This document shows positions 14,121-26,554 of a stretch of DNA of 64,000 nucleotides, piece after piece. Both the position numbers and the translations under genes were made by a program. This DNA is from Eremophila alpestris peregrina (taxonomy: Eukaryota > Chordata > Aves > Passeriformes > Alaudidae). The stretch's first letter is position 1, and each line of letters opens with the position of its first letter. The notes below the pieces were generated by a model, which worked only from the letters and a program-made list of their open reading frames with translations, made no database searches and was not told where the DNA came from. The stretch spans positions 3,670,037-3,734,036 of the forward strand of contig WMCF01000006.1 of the NCBI GenBank assembly GCA_009792885.1, in the 5' to 3' direction.

Positions 14121-15257
14121 CAGTAACTCTGGACAGGCAAATGCCTACATCTGGAGACATCTTTTCACTCCATGTTGTGCTCAACTTCTCCTGCTTTTAC
14201 CCTGCAGAGACCCAAAGTTTAATATTGAAGCCTTTCTGTGCTAACAGGCTTGGCATGGCAGGCAATAGATCCACAGCTTCCTGAGGGAGCAACAAAGGAC
14301 AGCGCTCAAGAGTGTCACCACCACCACCATGTTACCACCCAGCATCACCACAGAAACTCACAGAGACTTCAAACACTAGAGTCTTTGCTGTCAGGGATAT
14401 CTGGCACACTCAGCCATACTTGGCCCTTGCAAAGCTTCCCTCAATTTCATACTACTAACAGCACTCTGCTTTGTGTAAAGAGAGGAAAATGGCAGACACA
14501 ATTACTGTAACCCTCATGGATGTTTACCATTTTCCATCCTTATATGACTCTCTCCTCTGAACATCCCCCAGCAAGCATAAAAAGAAAACATTCATCAAGG
14601 TTGGACAAAGTTTTGGAAACAATTAGCTGCAAGTGAAATAAAGACAAAAGCACTTCTGTCCTATACTTAATGCCCAAATGCCTAGTTGTTCCAGTCCAGC
14701 AGACCCATGGTCCTTGAGGTGTTGCTAGCATGGCGGATAATGACCCAGCTCCCATGAAGCCATTCTGTTCATGGGTTTCAGCCTCCAGCTCAGTAGTCCT
14801 TTATTTTTCTTTCCCCCTTTATAAAAAATTCACTTGGGGACTGGAGGGCCCCAGTTTACCTCCCCACATGTGGATTTACCTCCTTTGACCTTTACAAGTG
14901 TTTATGACAATGACCCTATGAAGTTTCAGTTTTCATTAACTTTTCTCAGCCTAGACAACTGCTACACAAAGCAGCAAACACCAGCATCCAGAAGTACTCA
15001 ATTGTTGCCTGGGCTGGTGGGATCCACTGAGATACCCTGAGGTTTCCATTGTCTTGGCTTTCTTCGATATTTTTACAGTTCATCTTTGGAGCATCTGAGA
15101 TGGTATCAGACTGAAATTTGATAAAGACAGAAGAACCATACAAAATCAATGCTATGTGCATTAGGTAGATTAGCAACTGGCAGGTTTGAAATGTAATTAC
15201 AAGTAGGAAATTACCATCCAGTATCAGAACCTCTAGTGAGGGTGATTCTTGGCACTG

Positions 15258-15325
15258 TGTTATGGAACTGCACTTACCAGTTCCATAACAATGTGGGGTG
15301 TGCAATGAGGAGCACCCCACATTGT
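15258..15325. repeat. Two adjacent perfect inverted repeats (double stem-loop)
   Basis: The first repeat has a 13-bp arm TGTTATGGAACTG (15258-15270), a 7-nt spacer and the exact complement (15278-15290). The second has a 12-bp arm CAATGTGGGGTG (15289-15300), a 12-nt spacer and the exact complement (15313-15324); one more A-T pair (15288/15325) fits. The two overlap by two bases. Neither resembles CR1. Confidence 0.85.
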
Positions 15326-17519
15326 GTGCTCAGCTGGTCAATGAGCTGCAGCTCAGTGTGGGCTCATGGACAATCTAATGCAAGTGTCTACAGACAGATC
15401 AAGTGTATCACAGCCCAAAACCAGCTGGTTTTGTCCTCAAAGCAAGGTCTGAGTGATGCTATGCACTGCAATGTCGAGATTTAGGTAAAATCAATCTCGC
15501 CCAGAGCATGCTCCTGCTACTTTGTCTTTTTTTTTTTTCTTCTCACAGGCAGGGTTTATGACAACATTCAGTGTCTGGAAGTTAAAACTAGACAAATTAG
15601 GACTACAAATGAGGCTCAGCATTTTAAATGTAAAGTCCATTAAGTAGAGCAGATTGGCAAGGGCTGAGGAGGACTTGCCATCACTGAAAATGCTACAGTG
15701 AAAGTGGAAGCTTTTCTCAAAGTTATCCCTCTGTTTTAAAAGGAATCCATTCAGTGTAGCCCTAGGGTATCTGATGTCCAGCCCAGAATTCACACTGACA
15801 AATGCATGTAATGTTTGTTCCTCACTTCTCCCAGCCCTGCTGGAGATGAGTAATCAGGTACCACTGAGGTAACCGCTTCTACTTCTATCTTAATGCAGAC
15901 ATTGCTCAGAGCTCCATGTGCCACCCTTGAACTCCAACAATAAGAAGTCAAGAACACAGTGTCACTCGAATTTCAAAATCTGAACTGGATCCTCCATCAG
16001 CAGACTCTCTGTATCCTGGTCTGTTCAAAGATGATGGAAGAAAATCATCTTCTCTCAGTGATGGTGCTGGCATGACCTCCTCCAGCAGCCACCTACACAT
16101 CCTGCATTGAAAAATCAAATTTCCATCTCTGGTATGTTTGGAGCAGTTTAAAGTCCTCCACACACATAGGCTGAGGTGGGCCATAGGGCCAAGGCTATAA
16201 TTGGTTTTGTGACATCTGTGTGTGGTGCTCCAGGGAGAAAGCACCCACTCTGCCTGTGCAAGGGTCTGAGCTGTGACTGCCCTGAGTTACCTGTACTTGT
16301 TTCCAAGGGAGACACCATAATTACACCACCATTGCTCAATCGCAGTCATTATTTGAAAGGCCACATGCCTGACATGCTTCAGCAGCTGCTCTCCAGGGCC
16401 AGATTCACTTCATTTGAGTGCTCTATATTCCCAGCTGCCTTGCAGGTGCTGTGTCCAGGCACAGGAACCAACAACGACAAGGAGGTTGCATGCAGCAAGG
16501 ATCATCCAGTCTGGCTCTCTAGAGAGACCCTGTGGCAGCCCCTATTCAGTGCCTCAGCAAACCCATACTGAGCCTAATCAGTAGTAGAAAAAAAGAGTTC
16601 TGGTTTTGGCAGCTCAGACACCATGAGGACACAGCTGTGTTGATTGGGCAGGTCAGAATAAATATTTTGCACCAAATTTAGGCCAAATGAATTGGAGAGC
16701 TGTTTAGGTATCCACATAAAAAGCATGGTTAAGACTGATGTGTGAATATTTTAACAACCCATTTCAATTAGACCAACTTAATCATGCTTAATTATTGCTT
16801 TTCTTAATTATTACTCATGTTTAATTTTACCTGTCGCCCAATCTGTACATATCCTGCATCTTAGGACAGTGATCAAATCAGAGATGAGAAACAGGCTTGA
16901 GCACCTGGAAGATCCCAAGATTTGAGATGAAAAAAGCTTGTGCTATTCTGGTGATGGACAGCAATGGAGAGAAAAAAGGGGAAAAAAGGGAAGACACCCT
17001 TTTGCACTTGTCCCTTCCCTTTTTGAGATTGTTTTCATTCTGCACACAGTGGGTAGATGTGCCATTCACTTTGCTGAATTCTGCAATTGAAAATATTTAT
17101 ATTGATAATGAACAACAGTGAAAAATACCATGGGTCAGCAAAGTTGAACTAGAAACTTGGAAAATGGTCAGATGAATCTTCCTTGTGATATAGGCTCCTC
17201 TTGTATATTCTCTGCATGGTATAACACTAACCAACAAACATTAACTTGGGACACTGATGTGAGGTGAAAGGTTGTAGGAATTACTGAACTTCTGGTGTCC
17301 AAAATGGAACAAAATTCTTTTATTTAATTGGAATTGCATTATTATTCTACTTTATTTTTACCACTACAACACGAGTTAATCAGAGACATCAAGACTGGAG
17401 GCAGCCTGGGCTGCAGTAATACAGCAGAGTTCACATCCTGAGGGATAAAGGTCAGGCAAAGAATAAAATCAGAACCTTGAATTTTAGGAAAAGTAGCTTC
17501 CAATCTTTCAAAGAGTTAG

Positions 17520-17850
17520 TCAATAGGACCCCCGTGGAAAACTGCCCTCAGGGGCAAGGGAGCAGAAGGGAGCTGAGAGATCCTAAAGGACATTTTTCAT
17601 AGAGCATTAAAGCTCTCAATCCCCAAGTATAAGAAATTGGCAAAGGAAGGCAAGAGACTCACGGCTGAGTCAAGACCTGCTAGAGAAATTGAAGGCCAAG
17701 AAGGAAATGCACAGGCGGTGGAGCAGGGACAGGTATCCTGGGAAGAGTACAGGGACACTGCTCAGGTATGGAAAGATAGGGTGAGAAAGGCCAAGGAGCA
17801 AGTGTAGTGAAAGGAAAAGGGGTACTGGTTTTAAATTGGAGGAGATTCAA
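17520..17850 (+). mobile_element. CR1 LINE internal fragment
   Basis: The segments 'gagcagaagggagctgagag', 'gctctcaatccccaagtata', 'ggcaagagactcacggctga', 'gaaatgcacaggcggtggag' and 'ggaagagtacagggacactg' follow the order of the avian CR1 internal region. The orientation is plus. The reading frame is broken, so this is a dead fragment. Confidence 0.8.
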
Positions 17851-20398
17851 TTTTGATTAAATTTTTATAGTGAGGATGGGGAAATACTAGAACAGGTTGC
17901 TCAGAGAGGCAAAAGATAGTGAGACTACCTCAGAGACTAAGATAGTGAGGATTTATTTTCTCTGTTTTGATATAAACTTCCTAGAAGAAAAGTGCTTTGG
18001 TTTCCCAGTGAAAGAACATGGGGATATTCCAGTCTCTGTGAATACAGAGGGAGGATGCATTGTCTCAGAAGATATTTATTGCCACAACAGTATGGACTAA
18101 TGTCAGTCATCCCCATTCAAAGGTGTGCTTTGAGCACCTCCTATTTGATAAAAGCTTTCCAAATGTCTCCCTTCTACTAAGCATCTGTGCTTTTCTCATT
18201 TCTGCATCATCATTTGATTTTATTTTTCCTCTATTTCCCTAACCTGCAAAGCCACAGGCCAAACCCACAAGAAGATTTAGCAGTCTAGATAGCTCAAAAA
18301 ACGGAAGAATGCTGACTGACCAGAACTGCCCACTGTCTTTCTTCTTACAGCTATTGATTGATTTGAGGTAAGAAAGGGGCTTTTTGTACTGTGCCTCTGC
18401 AGAAAAAACAAAAGGCAAAAAGAAACCACTGGCATGCAAAGGCAGATTTGACCAGGTTCTACTTCAGATGCTGAAAACGCCTTTTTCATCTTCTACAAAT
18501 GGAAGGAATGTTTTTACACACCAAGACCTCATAACAAATGTTCTCACTTCCTGAAGACCAGAATAAACTAAGCCCATATGACTAATCTCATGTGAAAGAG
18601 GAGGGGCCAGCAGAAAGTTACCTATTTTTTTCACTCCTCCTGTGCCAGGTGCATGTTTCTTTGCTGGTTTGGAAGCCTGCAGCTCTCTCCTGCTCTCTGC
18701 CAGCTGTTTGCCAGCTCACTGCATCATCAACCAACAACAGTGGTGAGGAGCCTCTGCAGCCCATCTGACCAGGCAGATGCAATGTCCTGCAGCCGCTGTT
18801 AACATTTCTTCACTGAGTTTTCTCCTATGGTTTCTTGCAGGATGAAATGACCTCTAAAGGGATATCTCAGTCTAAATCTCTTTGATATTTAACTCCGGTG
18901 GTTTTATCTTCTCTTCAGCAGAAGACAAGGTCAAGCATTTTATCAAGTCCAAAAAAGACATCAATGCAAAAGGGTGAGAAAAAACCCCCAAATCCTCTGT
19001 ATAAAGCACTTCAGTGTACTCATGCAGCATATTAGACAGCAAAAGGAGCTTTCTGGCTCCTATCTGGCTGTTGTTGCAATCGTTAATGTGGTTTTGTTCC
19101 ATTATTAATGGCACCAGAAAGAGAAATGAGGCCCTCCAGACAAACTTGAGAGACTGTTATTTCACATCTGGCAATGAGAAGAAAGGAAAAAAACATTTAA
19201 AATAATTGAAATAAGCAAAGGGAAGGGGAAGGAATACTTAAAATACTGAGCATGTGGCAGTCAAATTTGCAGATGCCTACAGCGGGGTAGCTAAATCTTT
19301 TACAGACCTTGTAAGCCATTCCCAGAGCCTGGCAGCTAAAGGCCACTTTGTAATAAAACAAAGACAACCTAATTTTTTACAGTGTGTATTCTATTATTTG
19401 ATACATATGTTTCCTAGAACTGCTGCTTGAGAAGTGGAGAAAAATAAAACCAGAAGAGCAGCATTAATGCATGAAAAACCTACAACCTAGAGTAGCATAT
19501 CTGGAGTAGACTCATCTGAATGTGGTTGGACAGGATTTTGATAAAAAACTGTTAGGAAAATACATAATGAATATGCCAAGGTAAGTAAAATTAGGAAGAA
19601 CCCTCCTATCTGGCTTTTCAGTAAAGTTACCCTGAGTTAGCTGCCAAATCCTGCAGAATTGCCAGGCAGGGTGCATCCCTTCACTCACACCTGGCAGAAA
19701 CAGTTCCCTCACTGAAGCTTTGCACTAATGCCCAATGTCTCCTGGCGAGGCCTGACTTAAGTGCTGGAAGTCTGCCCTGAGATGTGCATGAAAGGAGCTG
19801 TAATGCCATAGAGAGAGAGCATGGCAGCCCATGAGAGCATCACGTATGGCTGAAAAGCCCCGGCAGGAGTGGGTCCCCTGCAGCTGAGCCCTGCACAAGC
19901 CTCACTCCTGCTCAGTCCCCCACCATGAGCTGTGCTTCAGCCATCCAGACTCGCCGTGGGACTTGGCTGCTCTCCTCACAGACAGCCAGGACATAGGGAA
20001 ACCTGCATTATTCCATGCAGTGCAGGGGGAAAGTGGCTACTCAGCGCAGGTGGCTCGGGCAGATGGCAGCTGTCTCTCGTCTCCTGGGAGATTGCCCTTT
20101 TCTCACACTCACCGTGAGGAGCCTGTGCTGATCAGCCCGCTGAAACGTCTCTCTTTAATCCACAACTCTACTAAAGAAAACTAGAGGAGAGGGAAATGCA
20201 AGAAAGAGAATGGAAAATCTGCAAAAAGGCTGATCTGGTGTGTAACTCTTTCCTTGGTCAGGAGAGGTGCAGCTCTCCTGGGGGTGTATATGACTTCTGG
20301 TAGCCATATACAAGGATGCCTCTGAACAAGGATGAATTTTCAGGACTGGGACGCTCTCATGTTTTCTGATCATGTTTCCCACTATCTCACACTGTCCG

Positions 20399-20455
20399 GT
20401 GTGAAAGAAGTACAAGGATTTCTGGGGTGTGAAAGAAGTACAAGGATTTCTGGGG
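20399..20455 (+). repeat. 28-bp tandem duplication, two copies
   Basis: The unit beginning GTGTGAAAGAAGTACAAGG starts at 20399 and again at 20427 with no mismatch visible. It lies about 650 bp upstream of the VSTM5 start codon. It looks like a recent local duplication. Confidence 0.85.
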
Positions 20456-20689
20456 ACCTCCTCTGGACGACAATAGAAGGGAGAGAGGAGCACCTAGTGC
20501 ATGTGCCGGGTACAGTGGTATGGGAACCAAGTTCATTTTCCACCGTGGTCATCTGAGACGATCTCTGGGGACACAGAGATGCTGCTCTCCAGCCCTCCCC
20601 CCATCCCCGTCTCACCTGCAGTATCACCAGACTTCTTGGAGCAAAAAAGTCAGTTTTAACACCCCGAAGTGAAATTTCCCTTGTGGATG

Positions 20690-21180
20690 CCAAATCACAC
20701 TTAAAACCAGCCCCCTCGGCCAGGTGTCGCGATCCCGGGCTCGGCTCCGGGCTCCAGCAGGGCCGGGCAGGCTGCGCGGCTCCGCGGCCGCCCATCGCGC
20801 TCATTTCACGGCTGGGCGATGGCCGGCGGCCGGGCAGAGCCTTCCCTTCCTCAGCCAATTGCATCTCCGGCCCGCATCGGAGATCGCGGGGTGTGAGGCG
20901 GGGGAGCGCCCGGGGGCCGCTGCGGGGGCAGCTGGCAGCAGCTCCGGCGCCGCGGCGGGAGCGGGAGGAGGAGGGAGAGAAGCGAGGCAGAGGCCTGGGG
21001 CAGGCAGCCCCCGGGGTCGGGCCGAGCCGGCCGGCCCAGCCACTTAAATGCAACCCCTGGGGCATCGGCTGCCCGCTGATGAGACCGCTGCGTGGCTGTC
21101 GAAGCCGGGGCGTCGTCGTGGGGACCGTCACCCTCTGCCTGGCCGCCGGGTGGGCTCTGCAGAGTAAGTGTCCGACTCCG
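20690..21180 (+). promoter_or_regulatory. CpG island / likely VSTM5 promoter
   Basis: GC content and CpG density rise sharply from about 20700, including runs such as 'gcggctccgcggccgcccat' and 'ctccggcgccgcggcgggag'. They span the first coding exon (21079-21163). No clear TATA box is seen, as expected for a CpG-island promoter. Several long open frames on both strands here are by-products of the GC content. The transcription start is not determined. Confidence 0.6.
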
Positions 21181-24100
21181 TCCCTGCCTGCCCCGCTCCC
21201 ACCCCCGGCCCTTTCCTCCTGCTCCTCGCCGCGATGTCCCGGCTCAGCCCCAGCGCCCGCCGACCCCCGCCCGAGGCCAGCGCTCTGCCAGCCCGTCCGC
21301 AACCGGGAGCGGCTGGGGAGGGGATGGAGACGGGACATACCGAGACTCAGGGAGGCATGGCTGCTCTCTGAGGGCTGGCCATGGTCAGGGAAGGCTCGTT
21401 CCCGTTCCTGCTGCTTGGAGGGAGCGGGGGAGTCGAGCGGGACCGGCGCGGCCGCGGGGGGGGCGCCCCACGCCCTGGCCTCACGCCCGCTCCCGGCAGG
21501 GGCGGCCCCAGCAGCCGCCGTCCCCCCGCCGCTTGTCCAGCGACCGAGGGGACAAGGCGTGGAGGGGCAAACAACCCCCGCTAGGAAACAGCCCTAGGGG
21601 TGTCCGGTTACGCCTGGAAACGCGGCGGTGAGGATGGAAGGTGGGTTCCAACCCAGCACCCCACGGGGGTGAGTGGGGATGGGGCAACAGGCAGAGAGCC
21701 GTCCGGTTCTCTCCCAGAGGGGCCTGCAGGAGGCTGCTGCCAACCCCACCTTGCCTGGGACTCGAGCTGCCAGCAGTGGGTTTGGTTTGGTCACGGCACT
21801 CCACGAACAGAAGTGGCACACAAGCAGGACACCAAAGGGTGGAGAAGGAGTCCACAGGGTCTCAGAGGTCCATTCTAGAGCTGCCACCCCCACTTCAGAG
21901 CTCCTGCGTGGAGGCTCCTCGCTGCCAGCCCTTTTCTTTCCCACTCCGTGCCCAGCACACTGCAGGCCCAGCTGCGTTGCCACCCAGGTCTGGTACGCAA
22001 AGCATCACTTCCCACTTTGACCCTGGGCCAGGCAAATACTTTGGAGTAGAGCAGCGTGCCAGGATGGCAAACTCAGCTCTGAGCAGCCCCTGTACACTCT
22101 TCTCCTGGGTGCGAGTTTTCCTGGGTGTGAAGGGGCTGGTTTTGCGAGCAGCAGAGCTCAGACACCTTGTGTAGGGCGCTGCCTGGGTGTGATGTTTGCT
22201 CTCCAGCCTGGTGCAGCTCTGTTGGATTAGCCCAGTTCAGGTGATCTAGGCACACTGCCTACTAAAAATATTTTCGAATGGTTAGATACTGCATTGCTTT
22301 TTTTATTTTTGCATGCCAGATAGGGACAGAACATGTTTGCAAATCATTTAATGGAAAGATTGGAATTATTTTTTTACATTTACATTGCAATCACATATTC
22401 AAAACAAAGCCTCTATAAAAACATGAAAGGGTCACTGCGGGGAGACACTCAGCTCCTGTCTGGTCAGAAACAGTGGGAAAGGCCTTTAAATAAACACAGG
22501 AACCAGAAAACAATTGGAACAATTTGCAGCGATTACCAGAGGTTCCCGGCTGTTCTGTCTCTGTAGCTGGCACAAACCTCGTTTTCACAGCTCTGGTTAG
22601 TCTCTCCTGCACACACACAGGCTGAACAGCAGACCACAGCTCAGCTGAGGATGCACTGAGCTGCCCAGAAAGCATGATGTTCCTGCAGGGGGGGACTGGG
22701 CATCATGAATATGGCAATGCTCATGAAGTGGGGAGCCCAGGAACGTTATCTTAGAAAAAGCCTAGATCCTGATTGGTATCGTAGATGAGGGCCTGGGAAT
22801 CGAACTGGCTTCTTGAGCTCCCCTACCTTACCCGGACCAGCAGAGTTAGTGAATTCTGCTACAGATCCCAAATACAGTGAAGTCAGGTTGTAATTTGCCC
22901 ATCTCTTCCATTTGTGGTGGCTGTGGAGTTTTGGCCGTAGAGGGCTCTTACTTTTTTTAATAATATTTTTTTCCCCTTGGAGATTTTTTTCTTTGCCTTT
23001 CTTAATCATTGTTATCCCTGAAGAGTCTGCAGAGTCTCCAGGATCATCCCCAGGTGTCCTGCTTTGCACTCATGCAGTGTAGTTGAGGGTCTCATTCTCA
23101 CTCCCCCACTTGGTTACAGACATTTACAGGTCAGCTTTTTTTTTTTGTTTTGCTCTTGCAGTCATCCTGTTCCCACAGTAAGGGGGTAGAGCAGGTGAGC
23201 TGCTCACAGCCAAACCAGGAAAAGGCATTCACCCTTACTCTGTGCTTTATCTTGCCTTTGGTCTGCTTTGATTTTTTGTGGGTACATAACAGGATTTCAG
23301 TCTTTAGCCAAGGGTCTCAAACAAGGCACATTAAAAATGTATGCCAGTTAAAACTCCGATGTTGGTGTTTATCCAAATCTTCCTGCAGAAACACCAAATG
23401 TAAGCAGAAATGATTGCAGTTACACATTAAACTAAGCCGTCGGTTCAGTTCCACATTGTCATGAACAGCTCTGTAATCACCTCAGGAGGAAGTAAGTGAG
23501 AATTAAATATTCTTTTATTTGCATTTTTGCCCAGATATCATCAGGAACATGAAGTCCCTGGCTTCTCATGAAACTGTGTACCTTTGGTTACATGTGATTT
23601 ATCTGCACTGGCTTATTAACTGGCCACCTTTAAGATGCTGATATTTCTACTGTTGATTACACATCCTGAAAACATGACAAAGTCCTTGCCAAGCTTTCAC
23701 ATACTTGTGCCTACTACAGTTCTTGGTTTTGGGGGATGGTAGTTAATGAATATGACAGATTACCTTGAACACAGTGACTAAACTTTCCATGTAAATGCAG
23801 GATTTTTGAAGAAAGCCAGTTACTGATGAACAAAAGAACATTGCTCAGTTTTCAGAAAATGTTATGCTTATCCAAAGTCCCTTTCCATGTGAGTGTAAAA
23901 ACATTGAAACATGTGCAATTATGTGTCTTCTATGGTAGAAGCATTTTTGCTGTCACAAATTATAAATGTGTATTTAGTCTTCAAGTATTTATGTTAGTTT
24001 TATGGAAAGCAGAAAGAAAACGTATTGAAAAGCATAATCTATCCTCTCTTAAAACAGATCCCTGAGGTAGGTAGGCTGAATCACCAGGATCCAGAGGTGC

Positions 24101-26298
24101 CAACCTGCCCTGGACAGTTGGTGCAGCATCACCTCCAGACTTATCACTCTGCTTTGTCTTTCAGCTCCTGGAGGAGTGTCCTTAGTTGTCCCACAGCCCA
24201 ACATCAATGCAACAGTGGCACAAAACATCCTCCTCTCAATTGAATATTCCTGCCGAGGCGTGGCCACCATCGAGTGGAAGCATGTGTCAAGCTGGGGAAC
24301 CACCAGCATTGTTGAGTGGAGAAGTGGGAATTATGTCAACATATCCACAGTCTACAAGGACAGAGTGACTACTTTTGAAAATGGCTCTATACAGCTTCGG
24401 AATGTGGGCATGAGAGATGCTGGCTACTATTTTGTCACTGTCATGGAGGAGCATGGAACCAATGCCTATGGCACCATCATAGTCAATGTTTATGGTACAA
24501 ACTGGATGGGACTTCTTGGCTTTACTCTGTGTTTAAGCATCAAACTGCTTGTAATTGATTTTATAATATTAATTTTTTTCCATTTTCCCTACAGAGATTA
24601 TCTATGAAGATTTGCATTTTGTAGCAGTCCTCTTTGCATTTCTCGCTGCAGTATCTGCCATTCTAATCTGCTTCATGTGGCTGTGTAATAAATCTCTGCA
24701 TCTATTTCAGAAGAAAACAACACACAAACTAACAGGTATTTCTCTAAAAATGTAGTCAGGGTATAGGGTCTTCAAGCCTGAAATTTGAGCCTAAAATTTG
24801 TACCATAAAGGTGCTAAACAGGGCCACTGAGAAACAAGACTGAAGGGCTCAGATCAGTTACCCTGTTCTAACTCCTTACTAGCTGAAGCAACTGAGTAAC
24901 ATGTGTTTAGCTGAAGAACAATCCACAGGACATCTATCTTATATGCTTCACATTGGAAATAATCAAATACTTCCCAACACTGCTAATTGCACAACTTGGG
25001 GAGAAAAAGCCAGAGCTGCAATAACCCCCCCATCAAAGGGCAGGAGACAAAGTCAAGAGCATCAGCAGGGTGTATCCTAGGGGAAAATATTCAAATGACC
25101 CTTTGGAGTGGCCCCCACCTCAATTCAATCCTCAGTGGAGGATTGCATCTCCTCCTCTCAAACCCCCTCTTCATCTGGTCACTTCTGATCCAGTTACAGA
25201 CTCCAGTGAACACTGAGTAATATCAAAACCTGACACTGAAGACAACAGTCATGAAAAGCAGGTCAAGGGAACACAAGGGCTACACTGAAGGGACATATTA
25301 GAGAAGAAATTTCCAAGACACCACCAGGGATATTTGGCCTAGGCAGAAAGACAAGGTGCACATTATGGGCCTGGGATCAAGCTCTTAGGCACATCTTTGA
25401 AATAGGAGGTTTCCTTTACCACTTCAAAACATTTCAGATGTTTACCTCCCTTCTTTGTAAGTGCAGATCCACTAGTGGTTTCTTGCCCTCTAGGTAAAAG
25501 GTCTGTATTTCTTCTATAAGTATTAGATTACAACAAGCAGCCTAGCTATCAGTATTTTATTTTACTAGACCAACACAGACACTCAAGCATCCTAAGATTC
25601 ATAGCCCAGATTTTGTATCAACTCGGCAAAATGTAATAGAAGAAGAAATTAACTTGGTTTTAGCTACCTCTTCCTTTCTGTCACTCACCCACAGCTCTTA
25701 AGGGCTGCTGCTGTTTTCATGGTGCATACACCACTCACAAGCTTCTGTAGCTACTGAAAACTTTCCTATCATGCCAGAATTTACAGGATTTTGTTTAGAT
25801 AAAGCCCTCTTACTCCAGCTCAAGCCACTCTTTCCACAGAGCTGAATTGAATAGACATTCATGTAACATACAGCAGAGTTCAGGAAAGCACAGTTCTAGA
25901 AACTTGTGTGATCTGCCAGGAAATGTCTGAAGCAGAGACCTGATTTCTGCCCCAGTTCTATCTCAGAAGAGCCCTCCTTCCAGAAGTCATGAAGAGAGAT
26001 ATAAGAACAGGCCCTACGGACTTAGTTTTCTTAGTGCCTTTAGCCTTGTACTAGAAGAAATCGTTGTCACTTTAAAGATTGTGAGATCCTTTTTATGCAG
26101 TTAAATATTTTGAAAATATGTATTTAAAACCTAATTTTAGATGAGCAAGCTTGAGCTAATACTAAAAAGTTAAAAATGTCTTGGCACAGTTAATTTTGGA
26201 ATGTTGGCCTTCCAATCCATTTGCCAATCAATAACAATATCCTTTTATTTACAGCAAGTGCAACAGAAGAGATTGAACTGGACACCATTGAGTGTTAG
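21079..26298 (+). CDS. VSTM5: V-set and transmembrane domain-containing protein 5
   Basis: Four coding exons: 21079-21163, 24165-24494, 24595-24735, 26255-26298 (600 nt, 199 residues; human is about 200). Residues 1-28 form a signal peptide (MRPLRGCRSRG, then a hydrophobic core). Residues ~29-138 form one V-type immunoglobulin domain with three N-glycosylation sequons (NAT, NIS, NGS). Residues ~147-169 form the membrane helix, followed by a basic stretch and a short tail ending EEIELDTIEC. VSTM5 is a neuronal surface protein linked to membrane protrusion and dendrite morphology; that role is family knowledge. The F-strand reads DAGYYF without the usual cysteine, and the extracellular part keeps a single cysteine (YSCRG), so the canonical Ig disulfide cannot form. 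The ATG is at the start of the signal peptide, in a CpG island. The neighbour MED17 is convergent. Confidence 0.95.
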
Positions 26299-26548
26299 CC
26301 AAGGACTGTATCATAATAAAAATAACAATTCTACCTCAGGAGAAGGTATTGGCCAAGAAAGCAAGAACAAGCCTAGAAAATAAGATGTTTGTGACTACTG
26401 CAGAAACATCCTGACTTGCAAAGTAATTAAATCAGCAGTGTCTGATGGGGTTGTTTTGACCTGGTAAATTTTTGGTTCTGCTAGCCAAGGTCAGAGTAAA
26501 AAAGAGTAAGCTTTCATGCTGAGCATGAATACATTTTTGTGGCTAGCT

Positions 26549-26554
26549 AATAAA
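26549..26554 (+). promoter_or_regulatory. Putative polyadenylation signal of VSTM5
   Basis: An AATAAA hexamer lies about 250 nt past the VSTM5 stop. A second near 26695 is an alternative. Confidence 0.4.

Larger units (their letters stand above)
11417..20560. other. Intergenic region between the SLC5A7-like gene and VSTM5
   Basis: No conserved coding exon was found in about 9 kb. Contents: CR1 fragments at ~13523-14120 and ~17520-17850, a pair of adjacent inverted repeats at 15258-15325, a poly-T tract near 15525-15540, and a 28-bp tandem duplication at 20399-20455. The remaining sequence looks unique. Open frames here are short and lack recognisable domains or splice partners. Confidence 0.6.

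Noticed and set aside
20382..21983. Open frames of 107-318 codons on both strands around the VSTM5 first exon
   Set aside because: CpG-island sequence with few stop codons; only the VSTM5 signal-peptide exon has a supported continuation.
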